64,000 nucleotides of DNA, from contig CM046008.1 in the NCBI GenBank assembly GCA_025175895.1, forward strand, positions 21,717,255 through 21,781,254. Reading direction: 5' to 3'. The translations under genes and the position numbers were made by a program. Origin of the DNA: Wurfbainia villosa. Its lineage: Eukaryota; Streptophyta; Magnoliopsida; Zingiberales; Zingiberaceae. The notes beneath the pieces were generated by a model. That model saw nothing but the letters and a program-made list of their open reading frames with translations. It did not search any database and had not been told where the DNA came from. Positions 45,461 through 58,399 of the stretch are shown here, in pieces (the first letter of the stretch is position 1; each line of letters opens with the position of its first letter).

Positions 45461-46939
45461 TTGTATAAGAAAATTAAAGTACTTACCCTCCATTGATCAA
45501 ACTTTTTTTTTATATTCAATGTCACGTTAAATAATTTTTTAAGTCATTCAATACCTTAGAAGTGAACTTATATGCGTAAAACTTATTAATTTGTTACCTT
45601 TAATATTGATAGATTAGTAATAAATTTGTGGTCAATATATTTATATATGTGTATAGTCCCAATAGAAGATGGAGATCAAATCACTATCTTATTTTCTCCA
45701 TCTGACCGAGATTTCAATGTCGTCACCTTTGCACCTATGGAGATCAAGCTATATTATTGATGTATTTTGATCTTCAAGTTCCTCCAACGATACAACAATA
45801 TTTTTGGATTCAGGTGTGGTTAGTAGTTTAATTTCATTAATTTCTATATTATTATTTTGTTTTTTTTTCACATATTACTATAGATCCATGACAAGATCCC
45901 ATGTGTTAAATCATTTGTTTCTTTGTGATTCATATGTGATAGTATTGAATTCTATCATGTATTTGTTATGAGTTTAAGGACTTCATAAACCTCCACACTG
46001 TTGATTTTTCTAGCTATTTTGGATTCAGGTGGTGGAAGATATTTGAAGTTGAGGAAGCAGTTGGCCTTAGGCTGAATGGTGTAGGTGATGTGGTTGTCGA
46101 CTTGAACTTGTGGATAGCTACTTTGAGCTAGCACATATGTTAGATTAATTTCTTCCATGTGGTTCTAGATCAAAAGTAATAGCAGTCTTGCCTCCGCGGG
46201 CTAGTTCGGATGATAAATGTATATAGAATTTATATATCTAAAAAAAGTAAGAGTTAATTCTCCACTTCTACTGGGTATCAGCTCTTCATGTGATTTATCA
46301 ATGACTTTGGATCAAATATTCTCCATGATTTACCTCTCTTATGATGGCCTGAAGACAGATTGATAGGATTCGTTAGATTGACGAATTCTAATCTCTTGTC
46401 CAAAAAAAATAATAGCCTTGTCTTGATCCAACAATTAAACTATGCAAGGCCCAGAAATCATCGGGCAATTTCCACCTGGACCACAATCATCTTCTTCCTC
46501 TCACCTGGGTCTTTGTCGTTTCATAGGTTGTGAAATATTTACAAGCTCATATCCTTCATCCTTGCCTACTCACTCATCTGTTAAATAGATTGATCATTCA
46601 ATCAAGTCACAAGAGTGCATTGGAAGTTTGAACCTATCTTCTTCTTCGTCATAATACTCTTGATTTAGCACATTTGAGAAGTGCCCAGATAGTCCATTAT
46701 AAAGGAAAGTATCAAATTATGTAGCCATCATAACACACTAGTTTGGATTTTTAGTTGTCCATATAAAAAAATGTTTGTTCAAAGATTTTGAAGATACCAC
46801 TGGAGCACATGGAAAAGAATATTGAGCAGATATTGTACATAAACATATAATTGAGGAACATCTTCATCAAAGTTGGGATTGCAAGTGAGATATTTGGTGG
46901 ATTCGAGGGAACAAATTATTCTTAGGATCGAATAGTGCG
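45461..46939 (-). other. Unassigned decayed region, minus-strand frame remnants
   Basis: AT-rich. A 67-residue open segment (46158-45955, MEEINLTYVLAQSSYPQVQV...) and a second readable minus-strand stretch (about 46735-46500) with an acidic EEED patch and a basic end (KRQRPR) suggest an old coding element. I do not recognise the family. The direct repeat TTTTTGGATTCAGGTG (45803 and 46017) is also present. Confidence 0.35.
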
Positions 46940-47589
46940 GTGGATAAAAAATATTAAATTAGCGACAAATTTTAACAACAAAAATAATTCAATAAAAATT
47001 TATAACGAATTTGACAACGAATTATTAAATCATCGTAAATTAGTAATAAAATTAGCAACAAAAGAGATTTAGTCGTAAAAATAGCAACAAAGTATATATT
47101 TGATGCCAAATTTTTAACAAATTAAATTTCATCATAAAAAACGTTATCAATTTTGCAACAAATTTAACTTTCATTGTCAAATTTAAAACGAAAAATTAAA
47201 ATTGTTGCAAAATTTTGCAATGAAATATGAATTCGTCGTAGAATTTGCAACGAAATTGGAATTCGATGCAAACTTTGCGACTAAAATGGAATTCTTCCCA
47301 AAATGTTGTGACGAATTCCATTTTTTTTTACAAATTTTACAACAAATCTAGAATTCATGGCAAATATTTCAATAAATTTCATGACGAAATATTTTCATCA
47401 TAATTTGTCAATTATTTGTAAAAAATGACCATAATTTCATATTCGTCTTGAAATCTACGAAGAATATGAAATTCGTCACAAAATATACGATAAATTTTAT
47501 CTTTCGTCGCAAAATTGCCACGATTTTTGCAATAAAATTTATTTCATCATAGAATTCGCATATGATTCTTCCCTTTTCCTTCTCACGAT

Positions 47590-47930
47590 CATTTTGCTAC
47601 CGCCCACCATCGAAGCTACCTCTCCCTCACTCAATTCGGTGATCCACAGTCAGATCTACATAGATCTAATGATGGATTGCCAGATCGGCATTGGGGTGAC
47701 CGGAGTCGCCCTCGGGTCGCGCGAGCATCACCCCCTACAGGTGACACCCCACGTAGCTATCGCCCACCGTCGAGCGTGGCCCACCACTCCCTCCCCCCCC
47801 CCCCCAGGCATCGCTCCTTGCACAGGCGTTGACCCACACTGATGGTGCCCCCCCCCAACACAGGGTCACCCCACCCCGTGGGTATCACCCTCCCAGGGAT
47901 TTTCACCCTCGTGTCACCCCCTTTAATGGT
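47590..47930. promoter_or_regulatory. GC-rich block in CACTA-2
   Basis: C-rich DNA with several poly-C tracts (47798-47811, 47849-47857) and repeated TCACCCC. It lies between the subterminal repeats and the transposase start, as the island in CACTA-1 does, but the sequence is different. Possible silencing-control exon; not proven. Confidence 0.4.
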
Positions 47931-48094
47931 TTATATAAAATCTACAATTTTAATATTTTATCTTTTTTATATTTTTCTCATGGTTGTTTGTTTTTCAGGT
48001 GATCAACATGTAAGAAAAGGATTCTACTAATCAACTCATACATTGATTTCACCCGTGACAGTACTCTCTATTAAAAATTTTTACAATCATAATT

Positions 48095-48134
<40 letters not shown>
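48095..48134. repeat. AT microsatellite
   Basis: Alternating TA run inside CACTA-2. Confidence 0.93.
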
Positions 48135-48136
<2 letters not shown>

Positions 48137-48330
48137 GTTTGTTTTTATGTAATTTTTTTACTATAAAAATTCATTATTAGTTTGATATGTTATAGTCTAT
48201 AACTCAATATCATACCAAAAATAGATATGTATTAGAAAATTTTATTTTGGGTATAAAATAGTTGTTCAATTACTTATCAATGCTAAATGATGAGAATAGA
48301 ATTAACTTTTGATATAAATTTAAAAACAGG

Positions 48331-49212
48331 AAAAATGGAGAAAGAAAGGAGTTGGATATATAAAAAGAACTTACCTGAATGTTGGGGTTTAATGGATGAG
48401 TTTATTATTGGGGTGAAATGATTTTTAAATTTTTCTCGTAGTAATGTTAAGTTTATGGATGGGAATAAGTTAAGGTGTCCTTGTAAAAAAATATCATAAT
48501 GAAAACTTTTTACTGTGTGATAAAGTTTCAAAACATCTTTATAGATTTGGTTTTATCCCAAATTATTATAATTGGATATGTCATGGTGAACCATTCATAT
48601 CTGATGAAGTGGATGGATGAAATATACAAATATCAGTTAGTAGGGATCAGAGATATTATGAGTAATTAAATCCATATCAGAGAATGGTAGTTGATGCAGC
48701 GGATCAGAATTTCATTCCTAAACCGAGCGTTGTAAGTTCTAGTTTTCCTCAAATACTTGAACAAATGTATAACAGTTATGCATCATTGTTGGAGGAGGTA
48801 TAAGTAATATGTATTGATCAAACTGCAGATAATGAATCATATATTCAATTTTAGGAGGTATTGAGAGCTGCAGATGAACTCGTCTGGTCTAGTTGTGATA
48901 GTCACACTAAATTATTTCTAACTGCAAGGTTGTTGAATGCTAAAGTTGAGTATAATGTGTCTGAAGATTTTTTTAATGATTTTGTTCAAATTATTGGAGA
49001 AGAATTGTCGCATGATCATATAATGCTCAATGATTTCTACAGTATGAAAAAATTTGTGAAAGAATCAGGTATTTCGATGGAAAGAATTGATGTTTGTAGA
49101 GATGGTTGTATGTTATATTGGGGAGATAATATAGATGCAAATATTCGTAAATTTTGTAATCAATGTAGGTACAAGAGTACTAGAAGGTTGGGTGGTAATA
49201 AGCGACGTAAAT
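48331..49212 (+). pseudogene. CACTA-2 TNP2-like transposase N part
   Basis: From about 48334 the frame reads MEKERSWIYKKNLPECWGLM, DEFIIGVK then a stop, and later RCPCKK, the transposase-associated domain. The open segment 48861-49217 (AADELVWSSCDSHTKLFLTA, ERIDVCRDGCMLYWGDN, KFCNQCRYKSTRR) aligns residue by residue with 40700-40260 in CACTA-1. Stops break the earlier part. It ends at the LTR of element B. Confidence 0.87.
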
Positions 49213-52059
49213 TGTAAAATACCGTAGAAAAAAAAATATATAAATAAAATAAAATAAAATATTGGATAATTGGGAGAATACCCTATGGAATTTTCAAGAA
49301 TTTTTAGAAATTTTTCTGGATTTAAACGGAGTTGTATGGATATTTTATGGGGATAAAGCGAACAGGCTTTTGTAAAGTCTGTTTAGGAATTAAATGGGTT
49401 AATTGGCATGTTTATTTCGCCTAATCCTTTCCGTTTCCCGTCAACTCCTTTTCCCCGACTCATTTTCTTCCCTTCTCGATCGATGGTGCGCGATTCTCCT
49501 TCTCTTCTTCACTCCTTTGATCGTCGATTCCTCTTCTCCACTCGTCGTCGTCGAATCTGGCCCTTCTTGCTCGCCGCCGCCTCTGATCAGCCGCTGCCGG
49601 TCGACCTCCAGACGACGCAAGCCTCAAGCCAGTCGCGAGCTCTCATTGCTCTTCGATCGCCGGCAACCCAAGCTAGTTCGTTGTTCCGGTCGGCTTGCCC
49701 TTTGCTCTGCCCATTCGCGGTCGCCCTCGTGACCGACGACGTGAAGAAGCCCCATCGCCAACAGTGAGCACCTCCAGCAATCATCGACGTCTCCCGAGGA
49801 GATTTTGAGACCGAGAGGGAGAATCAGGGGGGTTCGATTCTTTGCGATTCTTCCCTTGAGTTTGATTTCCTTCTCTTCTTCCGATTGAGCAAATCAGCCT
49901 TATGCCGCTCGATTTTGATCCATCGCCGGCTTCTTCTCATGATCTCGACAGCAGTGGGCATGCCCATTTTCCCTCGCTGTGGTGGAATGTCTCAAGTCGG
50001 TGTCTTTTCTCCCCCAAATGCTACTTTCGGTTCCTAGCCACCGTCTTGATAGCTTGACGGCCGACCATCTCTGCCGCGAGCAGTGACACGGTCATCGTCG
50101 GATCTCCTTCTTCAAGATAAGTCCGACAGGGATGTTTTCTACGATTGTAGTAAGATTTGGACTAAGAGATTTCTGTGACTCATTTGTGATGGACTATTGG
50201 TATGGGATTTATCGGCAGATGGTTGATTGAGCTGTGATCTGCGATTTGTGGAGGAGTAGCTACGCTGCCATTGTGATTGGGGAGCACAACACGGCTGTAG
50301 CTTGCGATGGTCTAAATGTTGATGCAGCGAGGAGGAAAATCTGTGGTTGTAGCTTCGATTGGTTGGATCTCTTCTTGTAGATGAGCTATGGGTTTGAGAG
50401 CTCCGTTCCGTTGGATCGGCAGTTGATGGAGTTGAGCAGGGAATCTGAATTTGATAAGCAAGGAGTGGTAAGCCTTAATCTGAAAAAAAAATGGTATCAA
50501 TATATATATATATTGACTGTGATTTGTAGATCAGAGGTAAGTGTTGAGATTTTATGATTTCAGGTGATGAGGTTATTGGAGTTGGGATCAATTGCCTCTT
50601 ATTCAGCTGAGATTTGATATCCTAAATTGGAGCCAGAGGCTGTACGATTGAGGATAAGCAAGGTGAGTTGATCTGGGTAATTTTATTAATTGGGTATTAT
50701 GATGAAAGTGTAAGTAGTTACGAAGCATGTTATTGATTTCAAATATTGGGGAAAAATTGATCATCATGATTTAATTTGGTCATTGGAGGTACGAATAAAA
50801 TTGATGTAGGATTAGGAATTGATCCTAATATTAGAATTGGTAATATAATTGGATCGTATATGTTTTGTTTGTAGGATTTTGGTTCGAGATATTCACGGAC
50901 GTAAAGACGATTGGTGTCTACAAAGCAGGTGGGTAATTTCCTACCTGGTCCGGGTAGATGTATTGCATTCAGATTTAGTCATTGATATGAGCATGTTAGG
51001 TGTTCATATTACCTTGACCCTGCTCTCTTTATCGTATGCTTGAACTTATCGTTGGATATATTTATGCTCAATTGTTGATATCACATATACCCAATCATGA
51101 TTTAGGAGTTATAGATGTGATGTAAATTGACCTAGATGTTTAGTAGGGTGTAAATGTTAGTACGGGGGATGACCCAATTTATAAATTGGAAAAAGGTCAT
51201 CTATGGGTAAGTAATGCCCTAAATGTAGGATTTATTTCCAATACCCGTATGTTGCATACTGTTACCAACCATGAGTTGTGTAATGGTTAAGTAAAGGGTG
51301 GTTAGTGTGTGGCTGCGGACCGGTGGTCCCAGCTTGGTATGATTAGTCGAGTATGACTCTCTATTGGATAGAGAGTGCGTCGATCAGTTGAGTACGACTC
51401 TCTATTGGAGAGAGAGTCAGGATCAGTCGAGTATGACTCTCTACAGGATAGAGAGTCCGTCGATCTGTGGTGTATGACTCTCTACAGGATAGAGAGTGTA
51501 TTGATTAGATGGGTATGACTCTTTGCTGAACAGAGAGTCTGTGGTAGATGGTTGTACGTGTGACAGCATACACATGTCATTTGCATGCATTCTGACGACA
51601 TAGTCTCCCTTGGGGTTGAGAGAGTCGTCAGTCATCTTGCCTCCCAGAGCACTCACCGAGGAGTAACTGGTGTGAGGGCAGAGCATCTGTTGTGCCGCAC
51701 TCTACCACTATAGACAGTGGTAGTTGGAGTTGCGTGCAGTTGTCCTGGGTGCGTGGTACTCGACCACTCATTGATAGTGTTAGTCGGAGTGGCCAGCAGC
51801 AGGGACCCTCATTGTGTAGCGAGCTCTTTACGCTCATATGCTACTTGATCATACTGCCCACTCGGCCACTCTATAGCAGTGGTTGGTGTGAGTTGGGACA
51901 GTTGTCATGTCATGCCACCTAGGCCACACTGGGGTCGTGGTAGCGAGTAGGGGTGAGCAGGCATGACCATGCATGCTGCATTGCCGTATCTTATGGCACT
52001 TTGCATATTACCATATATAGATACATATATGTATGTATATATATATATGGATGGTTGAG

Positions 52060-52090
<31 letters not shown>

Positions 52091-52802
52091 CGGTCTATAT
52101 ATATATGATTATTATGATGTTGCATTTGATTGTACTATGCTTGCTGCATTTGGGTGTACATCATATTCATGCATGTTTCTTGCATTTGTTATACGATGGT
52201 GTCGGATACTGGTATAGGTTGGACAGACCATTAGATACCTTGACCTGTAGCATGAGTAGATTATGTGTTGGTATTACTCTTCCTGTTATATATATGTTGG
52301 AAATATGTTCAGGTTGGATCAGAGTAGCGTAGCAGACTTCAGGTATGTCTGCATTTTATGTTATTCATTTGGTTAGACGGTATATGCTTGTATTTATATA
52401 CTATGCTGATATACCTATTGTGCATCTAGATTATGTTGTCGAAATACATGTGATATTACTTATATACATGTTTTCTATTACCTGCTGAGTTTTACTAACC
52501 ACCCCCCACGGACCCTGGGTTTTCTGTCGCCCAGGTAACAGGTAGAAGACTTCGTGACGACTTGGAGCACCGCCGGCTGACATCGTCTCATCTCGCCTCC
52601 GTGACTCCCGTGTCTGTTTTGGATTTTTCGTATGTCTTGTTTTGCATTCGGAGTTTTCGTGATGTTATGTATTATGTGATGTACGCACATGTTGGTGCGG
52701 GTTTTGTCGAGGTTTTCTTTATGCTATGGTGTTAGTCATACCGGTATGCATGTGTATGATGTATTGTTGTTGTATCGTTTCCGCTGTGTGTAGTTGTTGT
52801 GT

Positions 52803-52847
<45 letters not shown>

Positions 52848-52980
52848 GGTGGTTTGGTATATTTTTATATATTGTTGTTATTGTGGGCCTACGGGCCTTG
52901 TATTAACCCGAAATGTTGCCACGTACAGGGGAGATGTCGTCCGTTTGATTTTCGGCTCGGCATGCTCTCGAGGCGTGACA
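49213..52980 (+). repeat. 5' LTR of element B (copy L4)
   Basis: 3,768 bases, TGTAAAATACCG...GGCGTGACA. Parts in order: AT-rich start, GC-rich block 49430-49770, a region of about 1 kb with splice-like GGTAAGT and TTTCAGGTG strings (50540-50570), five hairpin units 51355-51540, the GAGTGG/CACTC cluster 51660-51880, the CATGCATGCTGCATTG box (51968), and AT runs (52059-52090, 52805-52843). It is longer than the L5 copy (3,409). Confidence 0.93.
51355..51540 (+). repeat. 41-base hairpin array in LTR L4 (five units)
   Basis: GACTCTCTA starts at 51355, 51396, 51435, 51476 and 51517 (spacing 41, 39, 41, 41). Each unit can fold as GACTCTCTA-loop-TAGAGAGT. The 3' LTR has the same five at about 62834-63019. 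Copies L1, L2, L3 and L5 have two. Confidence 0.88.
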
Positions 52981-52987
52981 ACTTTAG

Positions 52988-53000
52988 TGGTATCAGAGCC
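52988..53000 (+). other. Primer binding site of element B
   Basis: TGGTATCAGAGCC, seven bases inside the 5' LTR, identical to that of element A. Confidence 0.93.
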
Positions 53001-53198
53001 CAAGGTTCTGCGATGCCATACAATGTTGTTTTTGTGTCGAGGCTTGGATTCTCGGGAGTCGATTTATTCGGTTTTGGTTTTCTGAGATGAGATGGACAGC
53101 GGCCTGAGCTCCAAGCAGCACGAGGTAAGAATTCCTGATAACTTCTGGTTTAGTAGATATTTATCTAAACTTGATCAGTAGGTGTATACAATATAGTT

Positions 53199-54600
53199 AT
53201 GACACCTGTGCAGACTTGTAGTAGGGGTCGTCCACCGAGGCGATCAACCGGAGTGACCTTTAGGGTTTATACTCTCGGTTATGTTGGCTATGCATTTAGA
53301 TGTTTATACCAGGAAATAACCTGCAGTGTGTTGGTTATTATTCGTAACCGTGGTATGAGTGGACCCCGGAAATGACCTGTTAAGTCTGTGAGTCTTGAAC
53401 CTGTGTCGAGGAGGTGATTTACCTCTGAGAGTCGACTGATACCGAGTCGGAAAATAGGAGTCAAGTCGTCACATTTATTATGGAAATCAGAGACTACAGT
53501 CTTAGAGATTTCCACTAACTGTGCTAGTCGGATCATTACCTGTGGGTAATGAACAGACTTGTAGACTATTGTTGATGCAGATAGCGGAAGGCTAGGTTAC
53601 GGTGTTTCATAGGGATTTTTATCCCTGAGTTGTTCATACTGAGATGTATAACTTTGAGAGTACTTTTGAGTACTTAACTCAAGTTATACCGAGAAAGAAG
53701 AGTTATTTGCATACCATTATCGGGGTCAAGCCGGTATTTGGTGATAAATGCATAAAATAATCTTCAGGAAATAATATATCACTTGATAATGGTTTAGTGA
53801 TGTTGAAAGAGAGTATTTCTCCGTGTCACTTTTAGTGACGCATTGTAAGGAATTCTTGAGCTTCAAGAAAGGGTGATCGGTCAGTAATAGTGTACTGTGC
53901 AGAGTCGTGAGACTTGCAGAGGTTACAACCACCTAATAGCTCAAGGAGATGAATAGATGATTTAAGCCGCCCAGAGTTATTGGCTTATAGTTGGATTAGG
54001 ATGCCGAGATCTTCTACCAAATCCTACCAGAAGACATTGGATTGAGACAGGAGTTTAAAAATGACTCCGTACAAGAGTTTAAGAGTTGGAGACCGGTAAA
54101 CATATATTGCAGGTCAACTTATTAGAGTCAGAAGTCTCCGACTGTTGGATAAAGGAGTAAGATCAGAGTCATAGGCGTCGAGCTACTCTCCGATTATAGA
54201 AGACCGATCACAGATCATCAGGATGTTCTCGTGGATATCAGTAAAATCAGAACAAAGACTCCGAAGGGATTATGGGTGTGCAGTGCAGATTACGAAGACA
54301 TGCGAAGCCAGATTATCCGTTAGAGCAGTTCAGCTGTTGCTATTGTGAGCAACCAGTACCGTGGAGGAGGTGTACCTTGAAGATACAGTTGAAGACTATC
54401 AATGGTGTTCTGGGAGGAAGATGCATCGTCTCGACAGTAGAAATCAGCACAAAGGATTGGGTTATCTTATCAGCATCAACCTACTACCTCAGGCATGGTT
54501 GGAGTTCCTTGATACTCCCCTTCAGTAGAGATCAGCACAGAAGCAGCATCTTAGAAGATTCAGCAGACATCAACAGTTATCTCCAGATGTGATTGCTTAG
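53199..54600 (+). pseudogene. Gag relic of element B
   Basis: ATG 53199 begins MTPVQTCSRGRPPRRS, which aligns with the start of gag in A (one codon here is CGA where A has TGA). The middle (53280-54270) has no readable frame. 54272-54420 aligns with the nucleocapsid end of A: PLEQFSCCYCEQ corresponds to PLEQPVCYYCKQ, but the second half of the zinc knuckle is lost. Confidence 0.7.
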
Positions 54601-54799
54601 TACAGAGGAGAGAGTATACGATGATGGTTGTATTTATTCAGTATTCTACAGTTACAGCTCGTAGGATTTAGTGATGAGACTAGATGATCTAGGAAAAAAA
54701 AAATCTCTGCAGCATTCGTCACAGAAATGTGACCGCTTTGTCGCAAACTGTTGGATCTGATCAGGTTCTCTTCGGAGAAAGGCCGAGACCTGCTTGGAG

Positions 54800-54985
54800 C
54801 CTTTTAGATCGGATCAACAGATATTTGATCGTTCAGGGTATTACTCTAGTTTTACCCTCTGGATTAATATATTGAGAGATACTTGTAGTTTACAAGTATC
54901 TTTGTCTAGAATATTCTTTGTTTTGATTAGAAGGGTTCCTATACATCGACTTGTGGGTCGGTGGTATCTCTACCGTCAGGTGAGA
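54800..54985 (+). pseudogene. Protease relic of element B, part before solo LTR
   Basis: Nucleotides such as GTATCTTTGTCTAGAATATTCTTTG-type sequence at 54893-54915 and GGTATCTCTACCGTCAGGTGAG at 54963 align with the protease of A (minus strand, about 22740-22650). The reading frame is destroyed. The solo LTR interrupts the domain at 54986. Confidence 0.65.
54981..54985. repeat. Target-site duplication TGAGA of the solo LTR
   Basis: TGAGA before the LTR is repeated at 58395-58399 after it. Confidence 0.93.
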
Positions 54986-57900
54986 TGTCACACCCCGAGA
55001 GCATGCCGAGCCGAAAATCAAACGAACGGCATCTCCCCTGTACGTGGCAATATTTCGGGTTAATACAAGGCCCGTAGGCCCACAACAACAACAATATATA
55101 TAACAAATAACAGCAGCGGAAATAAAGAGCGCATACCCACAACATACATAACAAAAATATACAGGTGTACACCACCTGACAAGACCACAGTACTAAAACC
55201 GTACATAAAACATCGACATCACGACAAATCCATAATAACAACAAGTCCATACATATCAAAGTCCAAGACATAACCAAAAACGAACTCCTCGGGAGACTCG
55301 GAAAACGGAGATGGGATGGATCGGTCGGCGCAGCTCTAAGTCGTCACAAAGGCGTCTACCTGTTACCTAGGCGACAGAAAAACCCAGGCTCGGAGGTGGT
55401 GAGTAAAACTCAGCAGGTAATCAGAGAAAACATGTAAATATATATATCAATATTACATGTCATTCAACAATCTAAATCTACTTGAACAACGGGTATACAT
55501 CAGCATAAAAGGTATATATGCATGCATACACTAAATAAACTGAACAACAACGATGCTGACATACCTGACCGTCAGCTACTCTATCCTGATCCAACCTGGG
55601 CATATAACCACATCATAGGGTATAAAAGAATAGTACTAAATCACACAATATCCTGAATGTGATCCAAGGGTATCACCGTGAATAACCAACAGGTATAAAA
55701 GTACCAGCCTACTACCATACAAGAAAATGCAATAGCATGTATGAATATGTACAAACAAATGCAACAAGCATAGTACATACAAATGCATCATCAAAGTGAG
55801 TATACATATAGACTGTATCTGTATGTATACTAATCACCATCATCCATATATATATATATACAAGCAGGTATGTATATATATATAATCATATGCAAACACC
55901 GTATGATACGGCAATGCAGCATGCATGGTCATGCCTGCTCACCCCTACTCGCTACCACGACCCCAGTGTGGCCTAAGTGGCACGACATGACAACTATCTC
56001 GACTCCAATCGCCACCACTCTCGAGTGACCGAGTTGGGTAGTATGATCAAGTAGCATATGAGCGTAAAGAGCTCGCTACGCAATGGGGGTCCCTGCTGCT
56101 GGCCACTCCGACTGACACTGTCAATGAGCGGTCGAGTGCCACACACCCAGGACAACTGCACGCGACTCCAACAACCATCATCAATAATGGTAGAGTGTGG
56201 CACAACAAATATTATGCCCTCACACCAGTTACTCCTCTGGAAGTAACCTGGGAGGCAGGATGACTGACGACTCTCTCTCAACCCCAAGGGGAGACGATGT
56301 CGTCAGTATGCATGCAATGACATAAGGGTACTGTCTCACATACAGAACATCTACCCTAGACTCTCTGTTCAGCAAAGAGTCACACCCAATTGATCAGTAC
56401 ACTCTCTACCCTGTAGAGAGTCACTCATCTGATCATGACAAGCTAGGACCATCGGTCCGTAGCGACACACTGTCCATGACTCACATGACCATTCACACAA
56501 CCCGTGATTGGTGAATAAATGTGCAACATACAGGTATGGAATAAGTCCTACATCTAGGGTCATACTTATCCACAGAGGACCTTTTTGCCAAATTTACAAT
56601 TTAGGTCATCCTCCGTACTCTAACATCTACACGCTACTAAACAGTTAGACCTACTTACATCACATCTGTAACTTCTAGATTATGCTAGGGAATATGTGTT
56701 ATCAATAATCGAGCACACATATATATCAACGGTAAGTTCAAGCATACGATAAACAGAGCATGATCAAGGTAATATGAACACCTAACATGTTCATATCTAT
56801 GTCTAAATCTGGAAATCATTACATCTACCCGACCAGTAGGAAATTACCTACCTCATCACGCGCTGCGGTAATAGAGTCCTCACGTCCGCCGGACTACCGC
56901 TTTCCACGTCATGGATATCTCGAACCAAATCCTGCAAACAAACATATATGATCCAATCATATACCAATTCTAATATTAGGATCAAATCACAATCCTACAT
57001 CAACTTTATATCTCGATTCGTAGCTCAAACAAAACTACTACTTCACAGTCATTACAACGACACAACAACCCATTTACAACACAACTCCAGCCTGACAACA
57101 CAGTCGAAACATAGGTCAATACACCTCACACCCCAAGATTAATCAACACTTCGATCCATAGCTGAATTTCAATGATTCCACAGTCGGTTCAACACACAAA
57201 TCCACCATCAACAAAACAGAACAATCCATATCAGCTTAACATGAAAACTAATCACATACCACCAACTACTTAACTCACGGTCCATTCCTATAGCATAACA
57301 ATTACAACCATCCCAACAAAATGGCATACCATATCCCACAACCAACATCACCATGAGCAACCCCTTCTGCAGCATAAACCACATGATAAAAATTATAGAT
57401 CACTACCACCTTACCTCAAATTTGATCAGCCCCTAAACCTAGCAATTACAGCTAAAAGAAAGAGGATAGATCCACTTACCAGCCCTAGACTCCATCGGCA
57501 GCCACCCCTTCCTTCCATCCATAGTTCACCGGCCAAGGATCCTGCCCAAATTCACAGATCAAGCTCAATAAGCAACAAAATCACATCTTGACCTTATATC
57601 TCGTCCAAAATCGAAGAACAACACTGACTCACCTACTCCGACGGTGATCCTCCCCAGCTTCTCTTGACGATGGTAATCCCACGATCCCAAATCGTAGCAA
57701 CGCGGCAGTCACCCATGTGACGGCGACTTGGGTTTCGGGAAAGGTTGCGGTGGAAGGTCAAATCTAAATCGGTGCGGCCGATCCGGCCGAGTGGGAAGAG
57801 CAGGAAAGGATCTACCGGTTTGGGCTCGCTCCAGCGACATCGTTGCTCGCAAATCCCCAACTCGCATTGAGATCTCCGACGGAAGCGGCGAACCAACGAC

Positions 57901-58394
57901 GGCAGCAGTTGCTCTAATTTCGCGGTGGTAGCGGCGACAAGTGGGCAGTTCGGCGGCCACGCAGCGAGTGGCGCGGCGAGCGACGAGAGACAGAGAGATC
58001 TCAAGCAGCAGAGAGAGAGCGCGAGAAGAGCGCGAGAAGATCGCGAGAGGGAAAGAGAGGGAGGTCGCTGCGGTGGAAGATGGGTAGGCTTGCGATCGGG
58101 AGAGGATATGAAGAGAAGAAGAGGATCGGGCAAACGAAGGAAAACCGTCGATCGGGGAAGGGGGAAAACGGAAGAAATATAATAGGTTTTTAATTAAATC
58201 TATTAATTCCCAGCAGATAGTCTAAACAAGCTTTATAAAAGTCTATTCGCTTTATCCCCATGAAATGTCCATAGAACCTCCGTTTAAATCCAGAAAAATT
58301 TCTAAAAATTTCTGAAAAAATTTTCCAAGGTAATTCTTTAATTAACAAGGGGTATTTTATTATTTATTATTATTATTATTTTCGGTATTTTACA
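54986..58394 (-). repeat. Solo chromovirus LTR in antisense inside element B (copy L5)
   Basis: 3,409 bases, forward TGTCACACCCCG...GGTATTTTACA, a complete LTR with perfect 5-base target duplication TGAGA and no internal sequence. It lies in the protease region of element B; the B sequence on both sides joins in alignment with element A. It therefore came from a later insertion followed by LTR-LTR recombination. It holds two hairpin units (56358-56425), the CATGCATGGTCATG box (55920) and a GC-rich block (57700-58130). Confidence 0.95.
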
Positions 58395-58399
58395 TGAGA

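Larger units (their letters stand above)
46940..49212 (+). mobile_element. Second, decayed CACTA element (CACTA-2), left part
   Basis: The start aligns with CACTA-1: GATAAAAAATATT...TTAGCGACAAATTTTAA against CAAAAAATATAG...TTAGCGACGAATTTTAA, but the CACTA core has mutated. Subterminal motifs (GACGAATT / AATTCGTC types) fill 46960-47560. A GC-rich block follows at 47590-47930, then the transposase N part. Element B cuts it at 49213, so the rest would lie beyond the window. Confidence 0.8.

Noticed and set aside
45461..46939. Endogenous pararetrovirus fragment
   Set aside because: I considered this for the minus-strand frames but see no movement-protein, coat or RT motif to support it.
51355..51540. 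Hairpins as intrinsic terminators
   Set aside because: No U-tract follows the stems, and this is not a bacterial sequence.
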